DNA of 64,000 nucleotides, taken from NCBI GenBank assembly GCA_013399305.1, contig VXAI01000136.1, positions 124,001-188,000 on the forward strand, in the 5' to 3' direction. The DNA is from Rostratula benghalensis. Taxonomy: Eukaryota; Chordata; Aves; Charadriiformes; Rostratulidae. A program made the position numbers and the translations under genes. Position 1 is the stretch's first letter, and the number at the start of each line of letters is the position of its first letter. Below the pieces are notes generated by a model. The model was given only the letters and a program-made list of their open reading frames with translations, had not been told where the DNA came from and searched no databases. Positions 49,797 to 63,165 of the stretch are shown piece after piece.

Positions 49797-52700
49797 AATG
49801 CCTATTGTTCTATAACAGTGGGGGTGTGTTCTTACGAGCAGACATACGTGTAATTTCAGTGTGTGCAGTTTGATTGTGCACTGAATTGCTGCAAATAATT
49901 AGCCACAATACCAATTTCCCTTCTGGAGTTTAAGAAGCAGGTTGAAAGCAATGGTGTTATTAAGTATAATTTCAGGGCAGTAAATATAGCTATCTAATCA
50001 TCTGTAATGGCAGGCTAGACATCTACATTTGACTGAAATGAAGAAATACATCACTGCACATTCTATTTCAGTGAAAATACACATACATCTATTCCTGCAT
50101 GCAACAAATGTAATGTATAGAAAGCATTTTTCAAAACCCATAATTCCTTCAGTGATCAGCTCCTAACCCTCACTCTTGCCTCCGAAGTATTAAGACCAAA
50201 ATGCTACGTAAAGTCTATTCTGCTATGCATCTTGATCTCCTAAAAAGTTGTCATACTTTGAATATATTTTATATAAATATAAAAACCATTCTGGAGTAAA
50301 GCTTCAGCCCTGGAAGGCAAATGAGACACTGATGGTTCAGCTGTTAAATTGAGAAGGTCCTGGAGATCTTGCTTGCACTCGGTCCTGGGTCCACATGAAA
50401 AACACAAGTCAGTAATTGTGGGGCTGTGTGAGCAGATGGGACTGCTGCTCTCAGCTCTGGAGCATGCAATGTTCATACCCCCTGAGAGCAAAGCAAATGG
50501 CCTAATAAACATAAATGAGGGTCAGCATTTAGCCTTTTGCTCGTGAGATATTTAGTATTCACCTAAATACCCTTCTGACAGAAACCTTATGGGACGTACA
50601 GGTCAACCCTCCCCACAGAGCGTAAGCACAACTATTTATATTCTACTTGGCAAATACTATTTATACTTCGTATTTTTAGTTTGTGAAGTCTGCAGCATTT
50701 CACAGCTTTTATGATGCTACGTACAGGGATGAGACCAGTAAGACAGAGAGGTGGCTGATGCCAATCGTGCCACAAATTTTGCATATTTTGTGGTCTTTGG
50801 AGAATCTCAGTGACACAGAGTGATGGTGACGACAACCTGGGCTCTGTGTGACCAGTGCCATGCAGTGATCCACATCTCTAGGGCTAATGCAAGCTGGAGC
50901 TTGTCTTCACAGGAGAATTGGGTGGACTGACCCTTCAAATCACAGCTGATAAGGTATTTTAGTAGATTACTTTTGCTAAAATACTTTAATAGGCTCATTC
51001 TCTTTTTACAGGTAAGTTAGACTCCCAATTAAGGTAGTTTGACTTCTGCAGTGAACACCAGTGTTAGAGGAAACTCCCTGGTGCTGGTTTCCCATTCCCA
51101 GGTGAGGCTACCTCTCTGCTCACATTCACCAGTCACCTCTTCTCTGCCCACAGACAGATTTTGGCTTGGCAGGGCTCATGATTAATCGCTTTCTCCCTAC
51201 CCATTCCCAAGATAGGGCCTGTATTAGGTGCTTCTGTGGGCCTGATTTATTAAGTGGAGCAGGGGGCTGTATGTGACTGATCTGGCTCATCAGTATCTGG
51301 TATTTCAGTGATCTGGATGTGGTTTACAAACTTTCTCGGGGTCAGCATAGATGCACTTATTGATAAACCTCATCGGAAACATACTAGGTAGAAAACAAAG
51401 GTGAGCTGGGGATCAAGAAGCCCATTATTAAGTTTTAAAATATGTTCATAAGTTCTACTTATTTACTTTTCTAAAAATAATGAGATAGTAAGTAATAACT
51501 CAAAGGAACTTCAGTGCACAGAGTATGCAGTGAAACAGGTGAACAGTGAACAGCAAACAGCTCACACTTGCTGCTCTAAGCAGACTTCACCCTCCCAGAT
51601 GACATTTAACACTCTCTCCATTTAAAAATAAACCAGGGGTGTTAGTTCATAGCTTTATGACTTTTCTGTATTGCAAAGTCTTTGGGTATTACTTTCGATC
51701 TGACAAGGAAGAGAGGTAAGAAAACATTTATCTGCTCAGGAACTCAACATCAGGTACAGCTTTTCAGAGTGGTATGTGTTTGGGTGTTTTTGTCCTTAAC
51801 ATGTTCAAGTTTGTATCACCAGACAGGAAAAATAGTAAATGTACTATGAGGAGACATTTGGCACAGAGATCATTAGCATCATCGCTGCTACTAATTTAAA
51901 AAAACCCACCCTCCAATGTTTGGAACTGTTTTTATCTTTTATGTAATTAAACCAACCAGTTTATTAGTATTAACCATACTACACAGTATAGTGACCGAAT
52001 TTGTTTTAAACTACAGATCCAAGCAGATCTGATAAGGCCACCATAGCCTAACTCTAAAATAGTTCCCAATTTAGCCCAGACTTATAGGCACTGGCTGCCT
52101 CATCAAACCACGTCCTGTTGCACTTGGACCAGTCCAGTTCAACATGAAGGAAACAAGAGAGAAAGCTTGCAAGCTTTTGACTCAATATGTTCTTTATGGG
52201 AATTTGTGGTATTTATTTTAATTTTAACATATCTAAGGACTACAAAGCAAAACTGTTACAGAAAACGAACTTTTTTCTTTATGTTACAGATTCTTCAGTC
52301 TCCCAAGGGCAACATCTAGCAGATGGTATGATACATTGTGCTGGAATGCAGCTTGTGTCTTTAAGTCACAAACTGCAATTACAAAGGCAAAACTTAGAGG
52401 TTGATTTCTCTTCACACAGCATTTTATCCCAAATGACAGTCAGATTTCTTGACCTTCCTTTACTTCATATAAGGAACCATAGATATATGCATTCCTGTAG
52501 TTTTATAATGGACCTAGAAAGCAACTATGCTTATATGATAGTGACTGCCTCAAAGCAATGAACTGCTCATGTTCTGAGCCCCCAAGATTCAGCCCAAGCA
52601 CCAGGCAAAAGCTGTGTGACTCCATCAACACAATCCTGGCCTTGATCTCCTCCTTCTTGCTGCCAGCCTAACATGATCAAGGGGTTCTGGCAAGATCAAA

Positions 52701-55700
52701 CCACAAGCAGAGCACGTTCACATCCTCACACAGCGTCTCATGAAGCCACACATTGAGTGAAGCCACTAACTGTCTCACTAGGGTCTCCCCTGCCAGACAG
52801 CTTCAGTGGTTATTAATGATCCTTGTTAGGAGAAGATTCTGAGTTTAATTCTGATAAAATCGAGTTATCCTCAAAAAGGAAGGTGAGTTGCTGTGATCAG
52901 ATGTGATGGCAGACACTTGCCTTTCAGAAAAGCTCCATTAAATGAAAAAATAAATTTCTCATTGGTGAGGAATGTTGCTCAAGACACTAAAAATCTACTT
53001 CCTGGTATTAATTCTGGACACACTTGTAGACAGATGAATTTAAATATTTACTGTATCTAATCTTTCATTATTCAAACTGGATGTTTCATAAACCCGTTTA
53101 CCTTAGGTATGGAAAAATCAAGCAGCAGAGATGCAAACTACACAAAACTTCTATGCAAGAGCATTAGAACATGACATTAATCTCCTTTCTAATTTCCTAC
53201 ACTCCCATTTTTGTCACAGAAGGTGACATCCCTCACAGCAACTGGATGATTTATACTGTGGAGAGTAATTCTTAACAATTTTTAATATTGGTGCAACAGC
53301 TCATCCATTTTAAAGCAAATGATACATGCATGATTATTTATTCAGTACAGGCATAGAATCATTATAAAAGTAATAAAAAAAAAAGTCTTAATCCTGGATA
53401 AATACAATATATCTGTGTTTGTCTCTCTGATACCAAGTAAATTATGAGTGTCCATGTTGAGTATATATAACCCATCCCAAATAAATGGACCCTAAAATCT
53501 TATAGTGAAATACCTCTTTGAATCAGAATAAGGACTTGAAAAATAAAACTAAAGGGAACTTATTATCTTATTTCCACAATATGAAAATGTATATAAGTAC
53601 CATGACATGATGTCAGAAAAGCAGAATCAACAAAGAGTTGTAGTTACTCTATTCTAGTCTAACAATGTGTCAACACTTTTTCTGTGGACTGCAAGAAGGA
53701 CAGCATTATGGTTTATCTCTATCCAAGCATTAACATCTTCATGTGTAATAATTAACTTCCTCAATAACAGTGTGGTTTTGATATAATTGAAACTTTGTTA
53801 TTTCTCCCCAGATTGATAAATGCTGTGAACAGTAAGTGGCTGGAAATGAATAAATGAGGATTGGGCTCTTTGATTACAGTCTTGCAACAGGAAGTTTTGT
53901 AGAATCTGTTTGGGTCGACCTCTTTCTCCTGAGAAAACATCTTAACCATTATTTTTTCCTTTGATTAATTTATTCTCATGGCAATGTTGCTCGGAATCTC
54001 CTTTCCCTGCCTAGTTAATTGCCTCTTTGTGGGTGACCTCTCTTGTGTTCTCCATGCTTTCTTTTTGTTAGGCCAAGAAGTCAATTTTCTATAGGGGTGG
54101 TAGAGTTAAATATTGCCCACATCTACTAAAATCAGAGATAAGAGACAGGTAGAGAGAAAGTTCAGAACAGACTGAGGAATTCCGGGGTATCATGGGGTGA
54201 CTGTCAAACACAAGCTGAAATAGAAGGTTTAAAATTTTTTTGTTCTTGGTTTTCAGCTAAAAAGCTTGTATTACATTGTCTGCCTCAAATTAAAAAATGT
54301 CCATTGAGAGTGGAGGATCATGTTCATTTTAAAGAACATTTAGCTACTTCATACTGAAATTTAAGAAGATGGAAATGATCAGTTTTAGAAGTTAAGCAAA
54401 CTGCAACTTGGCTTGATCCAGATCACATGGAGGTCAACAGAGAGATTGTCAGAGTCTTCAATTTGTTCTGAATCAGTTCTCTTTGAGAGCACCATCATTC
54501 CTTCCTGTGAGGAGGACAGAGAAAACAAAGACAATCAGAATAAAAATCCAACCCTCTACTGAAAAATCCCATGCTCTTTATTTAAGTGTCAAATGTAGAA
54601 GAACAAATTACTGCAAATTTTTCTTCCATGAGAATTACCCAAATAACTTTTTGCTTTGAGAAGTTGGGGTTCGTATTCTGTGGCATCACTTTTCTTTCTT
54701 TTACGGGAATCGCCTCAAATATAAAATGTATTCCTGAAGGAAGATAAATCAATCAAAATATAATAACTTATTCAATAGTATAGACTAGTGCTGCCAGTGA
54801 AAATTGATAAAGGAATAATCAGGGTGCTTTAGACCCCATCCTTTCATGAATTGCATGAATCCAGCTCTTGATGTAGCAGAGGCAGTTTTGATACTTCAGA
54901 ATCTGTACAACAAGCATGGGCCGAATTCTCCTCCTATACTAATTTTGTGCCAGGGTAGTTTCATACATTTTAATAAAATCTCTTTGCATTCACATCACTG
55001 AGAGAGACACAAGAAAAATCTCCTATTTTTTTTTTTTTTTAAATAGGGGGAAAGATAGAGTTTGCACATCATAATTTTCAGAAACATGATCATTTTCCTT
55101 TGTGGAAGGGTGATCTACAACACCATAAATACAAATAATGGCCATTGAGCAGGGTCCATATATTATACTGTCAACAAAGTACTGACTCAAAGACCAAGAA
55201 AAGAAAAAGAATTAAAAAATATTAATACTAACATGGAGTCAAATAAATTAACTTTTTGTAATGAAATCTAAAAGGGTAAGTTTCATCCCGAACTTTTTTC
55301 TTTATTATTTTTTTTCTTTAACCTTCATTTAGTCTGCATCCATAAGAAGGTCTCTCTGCTAATAAGGTTACATGTTCAGCCCTTCTTACCTCCTGTAATT
55401 TGCCTAAATTATGGAGAGCAAATTAAGCCAGCTCAAAACAATATTAACAGATTGGTGTTACCAGCATAATTGAATCACAGCAGATGCAAAGGGCCAATGG
55501 AGACTTGGCTGTAAATATATCAAGTGGTTCTGATGACAGTAATGTATTTTATTAGGAAAAACTATCATCATTTTTGTGATCCAATATACATTTACTCTTT
55601 TCTTGCCCTTCAGTCATCAGATAGGACATAAGGTAAATCGGATTCATATATGTTAATGTTTTTATTCTGGTTAACTGGTATTAAGTTCATATTCTTTGTT

Positions 55701-58302
55701 GTTTAGTGCTTGCTTTTACACCTAAATCACCTGCTGTCAATAAGGGAGAATCACAGTTTTTGAGAGGTAGGAGTGTCCTCCACTGTTCTCTCATCAGCAG
55801 CCTCGGGGGAAGGACTTGTCCTTCCACTGAGCAGCCACAAGCCTCAGTGTCCTGAGCAGGACCTAAGGAGGAGCTCCAAGAGGGTTGTGGTGGAGTAACA
55901 GCAGGACCACGTGGAACACAGGACAGCATCTTCATAGCTGGGGAAAGGTGTGAACCTGAATGTGCTATCCCTGGAGCCAGACATTAATCACTTGGTTCAC
56001 AGCAGGCCCACTGCCTCCTCCGGCCATGATTTCAAAGCATGCAATAGGATATTTGACAAAAGCAGCTGTCTGCTTTTGTCATCAGATATGCAGCTGCAGC
56101 TGAGCATCAAGGAGGAAGGGACGCACCACCTCGAAAATGCAGATGAGGAAGTCATGGGAGGAAAGGGGGAGAAGCTCCCCAGGCACAGGTCATTAGAGCT
56201 TCACATAATGCCCCATGCAATCAAGGTTAATGGCACCGTAGGATAGATGGACTTGAGTACCTCAAAGCCCCATGATGGCAGTGCTTGGTGACTCCACAGT
56301 GCCCTCCTCTTCTGGACCGTGCTCCAAGGCACCTTTCTGTCACCTCACCTGCAGGGCAGCCCCCTCAGGATTAAGGCTGGACTTTTTGAGCACTTCTGTG
56401 CTCAAAATCCTGATCATGGATAGACAATATGTTATTTCTAATGCAATATGGTGTTTATACTTGCCATGTGCTATAAGGTTGTCACACATAGCCCATCTCT
56501 TTGGGTATTTATAACGCCACCAGCATGGGTGGCCAACCCTGAAGACGTTGATGCATTTCTCATTCCTACAGGACTCTGGGCTGTGCTCAATGCTGATTCA
56601 TTTGATTCCAGCCTGTATAGCTTCCTGTGCTACCCAGTTCTACCCATCTCTGCTTGCTAACACTAGAGAGAAAAAGTCAGCTCAGAAAAAACAAGGCTCT
56701 TCTCCTTAGCTTGGAGCATCAATCAAACCAAGCAGGGGGAAATGAAGTGGAAATGGAGTGTGACATCTGGGGAAAAGCCTTCCTTTGATCTGTCTTTACA
56801 TTGTTGGTTACAGCTAAAGGGGAAAACAATTCCTTCATTACTTTCAGGTATGTGAAGTAGGTGTTTTGGAAAAGGGTAGTGGTTGGATGTCTACATCCTG
56901 CAGCCTATACTGGGGAACAACGTTGTGATGTTAATGTAGTAAGAAACCACAGAGGACAGTTTATCTGGTGGGAAAACTTAATAGACTTGTGTTCATCCAG
57001 ACCTAATACTGCCTATAAATTGTCCAACAAATTTTAATTATGTCAGAGGGGCTGCAAGATAAGGACATGATTGGAATAGTGTAAAGACCTTGCATTGCAC
57101 TCCTTCTCCGATTACAATGGTGTATGTGCTTACTAATTGCCTGTGTATCATATCTGTTTACTGGATTAAATACAAAATACCTAAATTTTACCCCGAAAAT
57201 TTACCTTTTAGTGTTATTGCAGTCCAGAAAAAAGATGACTCTAATGACTTCTCAGTTGTGATCAGCTGGTCAAGGTCTGGGTGGCTTGTGATTGTAGAAT
57301 AGGTGCATGAAGACATCCTAACCATACACAGGTTAAGACAACATTCAGCAGATTGTCCTTTCCAAACCCTTTACAGTCAAATCCTCTCTCCATATAGTCA
57401 GAGAATCCAGACACTTCCACGTTCTGGATGCTCTTTTCAGACAAAAATCCAAACATTCAGCCTTTCAGAGTGTAACAATCTGTTCTTTTTGTGGGGGATC
57501 CCTATATGACAATTAGAAAACAGCAGCAGAGGGCAGCTACCTGTGTCTGGAGGAGCATATTACACCTTGCAGTGCATGCTACACTCAGGACTGGCACTAG
57601 TTTTAATTTGCTTAATATTTTCTCTGGCTAGAAACCCATATGACAGTCTGAAACACACACTTCCATTGCCTTCCACTTACACAACCACTGTCTGCACCTC
57701 TTAGTGCAGGACATCACAATGGTACCTGTGGTGTGGTAGCCTATCTTGGCATCATCAGACCAGTTCTAGCCTCTCTGACTCCTAAGTCTTGGTCCTCATC
57801 ATCAAGGAACACAGCAGGGGAGGGGACAAGCATTTCTGAGTTGGGCTCCATCAGTTTTGAATCATTCCCATTCTAGACATATGATCAACAGTTCTGCCTC
57901 TCAGGCATCACAGAGGTAGCCTTGAAAAGCAGCTAATTCCCTCAAGGCTCCAGAGGACATTTCCAAAACCTACTATAAGGGAACTTTAATTTTCTTAATT
58001 CTTCATAAGAACAGAAGATACCAGAAACACACAGACATTCTGCTTCTCACACCAACCTCCTCTGGAAAACAAGACAAAACTGAGCTGGTGACTGCACCGT
58101 CCCAGTCAGTGGCTTCTAATGCTGCCACCCACCACATCTCTTGAACCAACAGATTCAGTGTCCATTTATCTTCCAGATCCATTATTTTAAACATTTTAGA
58201 ATAATGAAAGATATAACTGTGCACAAAGTATACTTTTTTATTATATGTGCAATTATACTTTTAGCAAGTTCCTTTTTCTGTGGCATAAGCATTATAAATA
58301 TT

Positions 58303-58330
58303 AAACAAACAAACAAACAAACAAAAAAAA
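58303..58330. repeat. (AAAC)n microsatellite
   Basis: AAACAAACAAACAAACAAAC followed by an A run. Confidence 0.95.
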
Positions 58331-61300
58331 CCACCCCAAACCATATCGAAATACTGTGAAATCACTGCAAGTGTCTGCCTCCAATCTTGTCAGTCTGAAA
58401 GACATCAAATTGATTGAAGTGAGCAGTTCAGAAAATGTTTTTTGGTGGGTTTTATTAGGTGCGGGGTTTTTTTGGTGTGGTTTTTTCTTTCTCCCATCAT
58501 ACAGCAGCAAAAATAGGATATTGTTTAACCAGTGTTCTGAACAACTTGAGAATTTGACACGATCTAGATCTAGATCCAAAGATCAATTGTGCTCTATGCT
58601 ACTCCCAAATGATCAATTAAAACCAGGCATCTAGTTTGGGACTTTGTGGTTAGACAAACTGTAATAGTTCATCTCAAAACCATGCAGCTGGTCTCAGGTC
58701 TCTCCACCTCCCAGATGAAGGATGAAGGATTTTTGGGGGGTTTTTTGTTACTGAATTAAAACGAAATTCACTACTCACCAGAGTGCCCTGAAAAACTGAG
58801 AAACAAAGTTATTATTACTAGTCTCTCTACAACATCAAATTGCTTCTGTTTTAAATATTTCCCAGGAAGGACATTTTTTTTTCCTATGTCCCTCAAATAA
58901 AACCAACATCTCCGGAGAGGGTGACGGTACATATATTTATTATCTGACAAACCTTATGTAGCAAAAGATTACATCTGCCTATATTTTTTGGCTGTTTTGT
59001 GGGAGCTGATGCCATCAGAAATGAAACAACAACCAGCTTGTATGAATGCTTCCTTTTGGTTTATTGCCTCATTTTGTTTTATGAAAGCAGCCTCTATAGC
59101 CTTTTGTTTTTATTCTGGATTTCCATGTTTCTGTGCCTACTACTCTAGCTAGTTGTGTCATCATTTACACTGTAGATCCCAGGGGCTCTAACTGGACATA
59201 AAAAAAACCTCCCGTGACATTTGTGAACCTCCACAAAATGAATTTGAAATACCAATAATAAAAAGCTTCATGCATTTATAAACAAATCAGTTTGTCCTTT
59301 TAGTAATGTAAAAAAACCAACCAACTTAAAATAAAAGGGAATAAAAACTTAACTTTTATCTCAGTTACAAGCTCTCCATGTAACCAGCTGAAGGAATAAA
59401 TTTTTTCCAGCAGAGGAAAGTCCATATAGGCCAGGTGTGCAAGCTTCTTCTCTAACCCAAAATACCCCTTCAATGTAAAGAGTTCACTGCCAATTCCTAT
59501 TCCACATGTAATCTCACAGGCCTGGGGAAATAAATGCACATGGGGTTGGGAAGGAAGAGGAATGAGGATGGAGAAAAATACAACATTCCCTGAGTATAAT
59601 GCAAGCTTCCTCAATATATGTCTCCCTAGCTTCCTCCCAAGAGCTGAAATTTCTATCAGATCGTTCCCAAACCTCATTCAATTCTCAGCAGTACTCCATG
59701 CCTTTTCCTCTGGAGGCCTTGCACGTATACACATATTCCAGTTTTCATTTGCTGCATCTGTGCCTTCTATTTTTCAAAGCTAATAGATGAGTCTGATGTT
59801 TTCTACTATTTTACATTCTGGAGAAGTTTTCCAGCAAAAAAAAAACATTGTGAAAAATTGCAGCATGCAGCTTCAACTCACACACTGCAGGTAGCTCCGT
59901 GGAGTTGGAGCCCTGTGATTTTCCTCATTTGCCCAAGCAGAATACGCTCCATGTGAGGCAGAGGTGTCAAAACGTGCTCAGAAAACAAGGACAATTATAT
60001 GTTTCAGCCATGGTCTGTAGTCTTCATCTGTAAAGGTTGAACCTCATGCTACACTCAATAAACAGCCTGTCTTTAAACTAAATATAAACCATTTACTCAT
60101 GCAAATTACATTATCCCGAGTGGAGCATACCATTACAATAATTGCATTTACAAAGGATGTGAGCAAGCCTAAGCCTTTTGGGAAAAGTTTTTTTTCCTCC
60201 ACCTACTTAAATCTTAAATTGCAGAGCTCCATTGAGATGAAGGGCTTGTTCATAATCTCAGGCTCCTCGTGACAACCCTCCATCATTTCAGGTTGGAGAG
60301 CTGCCCTGGGAAGCAGGAGGAGGAGTGGGCATTACCCTGTGATTCTCCAGACTCTGCTCCTGGTTGTGGCCATTCACATCTGAGTGGTAAGGGAATATAA
60401 AATGTCCTTAAGTGAAATGGGAACATTCTACACCTTCTTCCTTCTGAAAGGAATTGTGTAAGAAGAAATGAAGCATCAATATAAAGCTATAGCTTAAAAT
60501 AAAAGAAGTAAAAAAAAAACAAACAAAAAAATTGAGTTGTTATTCTTAAAAAGAAGATGAATAGGGCTATGAAGTAAACTGAGAAGTCTTTTCCCATGAC
60601 CTTTCTACTAATATTTGTTCTTGAGAATTAAAAATCTCTTTTCAAATGCAAGTATTTACATAGGAAAAAAAACACAAAACAAACAAACTTCATAAAACAC
60701 TTCACTGCCTCCAAATTTTTCTGATATGAAAACCAGTGATCAAACAGTAAACAGGAAGATGGGAGTTCAGGTTCAGAAGAGGGAAATAGCACATCAACAA
60801 GAATGTATTTTTGGTGTCCAAGATACAACGTAGTACATGGGATTTAGACATGATTTCAGCACTTCGACTTATTCCAGTGCTGTGATGAAGGTGTGATGGC
60901 CCAAAAAAGGCAGATCTAGGAAGGTCTGTCTCATCTGAGAGATAAAACTGTATTCTTAGATAACGGGGAAACTCAGGAAAAAGGATAGGGGCAGTCGAAT
61001 AACCTACACCAGACTGATAAAACTGAAGATATTTCAAAGAAGGACTGCTAAGGCATTTTCAACAGAAAAATGTGCAGTTGGATCTGACAGGAATTTCCTT
61101 GCCCTTGTGTGGGGAGTGAAACTTCTGAAAAAGAGGGTGTGAGCACCTCCAAGTGACTTCGTAGCCCCCTCTTCTCCTGTGGCTGAGTCAAAGGGAGCTC
61201 AGGTCACTCTCTAGGTAGAAGACATCATTAGGAACCATTAAGGCTAAGAGCAAACTGGCAGATTAAATAAAAAGCACAAGAGTGTTTGCAAGGAAAGCCA

Positions 61301-62351
61301 AACATGATCTTAATCAGTCTGCAGCTCCATGCCACGTTCTCCGAGTGACAGGAGACACTAATGGATTCTGGAGGAGGTAAGGACAGAAAGAGGAGATGTT
61401 CACAGCGAGTAAATCTCTCCCTGGGGGGCAGATGAGCAAATCAGATGGCTTGTGAAGCTCTGTAGCAGGGAATGCTCACAGGTGGTGTGTGGAATAGTAA
61501 GCAGGGGGGTGAAGTGTCTCCCAGGTTGGTGCAGGAAGCCCTGCGTGGGGCTGCCAGAGCAGCATCAGCCTGGCTGTGACATTGCTAGCAACCCCAAAGG
61601 GTGAGGGAAGAGACCTGTCTCCTGCTGGGCTGGTGGGATCAGCCAAGGCACCGAGGGTGGGATGTTTTTGAGCTACAGTGGGGATTTGCAGCTCTCCCAC
61701 TTGCGACTGCTGGATAAGGCGCTGGGACCGCGGCTGCAGCAGTGTAGAAAATCAGCATGAAGAGCTGTCGAGAGGGTGCTGTTATTAATGTAAAGCTGCT
61801 CTTAATCAGTTCTAGGAAGCTGCAAAATTAGCCTCCCCCAGGAGAGTGGCTGAACAAATGTGGCACAAAGAACAAGAAGGGGATAGTTTGGTCAAGTCAG
61901 TATGGAAAATGGGGGCTAGAAACCCTGTGATTTCAGTCCCAAGAAGGGAAACTCTTAAATTTAAATACATTTGTATCTGCCTTCTCCCCCTGGTCCCCAC
62001 ACTTTTCTTTCTTCCCAGCTTCTCATTCTGCCAATGGTACGTGGAGAAAATATGAATAAAACCATGCTGTGTTGGTTTCAGAGACACCTTTGCCATGGAC
62101 TTCAGGTCCTTTTGTTTTCCTGGGTGCGTGAGCACTGGTGAGGCACAGAAAACAAAATGCCAGCAGCAGTGAGGGGAAACAGAAGGCAAAGAAAGCCCCT
62201 TTATGTGGGTGACCTTTAGGGGTGACTGTATACAAGCATCAGGAAGAGATGGGGAGGGAGAATGAGCAGAGGATGTGCTGTTGTGTGCAGTGTAACTTAG
62301 TCCCAGGGCAGAGAGGGAGGCATGATATGATAAGGAATCATGAGAAGTGAA

Positions 62352-63165
62352 TTTCATAGAGCTGTCGAATCTTTTAGGTTGGAAAAGACCTTTAAGATCA
62401 TGGAGCCCAAACATTAACCTCACACTGCCTAGTCCACCACTAAACCATGTCCCTCAGACCACATCACATCTTTTAAATACCTTCAGGGATGGTGCCTCAA
62501 CCACCACCCTGGGCAGCCTATTCCAATGTTTGACAACCCTTTCAATCAAGAATTTTTTCCTAATATCCAATCTAAATCTCCCCTGGTGTAACTTGAGGCC
62601 ATTTCCTTTTGTCCTATCCCTTGTTACTTGGGAAAAGAGACCGACCCCCACCTCATTACAACCTCCTTTCCGGGAGTTGTAGAGAGCAATAAGGTCTCCC
62701 CTCAGCCTCCTCTGCTCTAGGTTAAACAATCCCAGCTTGCTCAGCTGCTCCTCCTAAGATGTTCTTCAGACCCCTCACCAGCCTCGTTGCTCTTCTTTGG
62801 ACACACTCCAGCACCTCAATGTCTTTCTTGCAGCGAGGGGCCCAAAACTGAACACAGTATTCGAGGTGGGGCCTCGCAGGTGATGATTGTAGGGGTACAA
62901 TCCCACTATTTCTGATACAAGTCAGGACGCTACTGGCTTTCTTGACCACCTAGGCACACTGCTGGCTCATATTACACCCACTGTTGACCAGGACCTCCAG
63001 GTCCTTATCCACTGGACAGCTCTCCAGTCACTTCCCCGAGGCTGTAGTGCTGCATGGGGTTGTTGAGATGCAACTGCAGAAACTGGCACTTGACCTTGTT
63101 GAACCATGTACTCTTGGCCTTGGCCCCAGCCTGTCCCCAGCAGAGGTCTGCAAGCAGCACCTTAG
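62352..63165 (-). mobile_element. CR1 retrotransposon 3' half, antisense
   Basis: The plus strand starts with CATAGAGCTGTCGAATCTTT and TTAGGTTGGAAAAGACCTTT. It continues through the 3' UTR into minus-strand ORF2 tail motifs: [19 protein letters not shown] and [16 protein letters not shown] at about 62760-62890, then the segment complementary to CCAGGACCTCCAGGTCCTTA upstream. The Tyr codon after HLE is intact. The family is the one with TTGTAACTTGAGGCCATT-like 3' UTR. Several indels make it inactive. Confidence 0.94.

Larger units (their letters stand above)
49234..62351. other. Repeat-poor intergenic sequence, no recognisable gene
   Basis: Thirteen kilobases with no CR1 or LTR match, only simple runs: T at 49774-49796, T at about 55028-55040 and (AAAC)n at 58303-58330. 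The larger open frames are 124 codons plus strand at 52187-52561, 125 codons minus strand at 59300-59677 and 203 codons minus strand from 62423 to 61812. None has a recognisable domain, and the last starts inside CR1. Confidence 0.5.

Noticed and set aside
55950..56246. 98-codon plus-strand frame considered as an exon
   Set aside because: No splice-site pair framing it and no recognisable family.
61812..62423. 203-codon minus-strand open frame
   Set aside because: Its first residues are the translation of a CR1 3' end (LHDLKGLF region) and the rest is anonymous; no domain or splice context.
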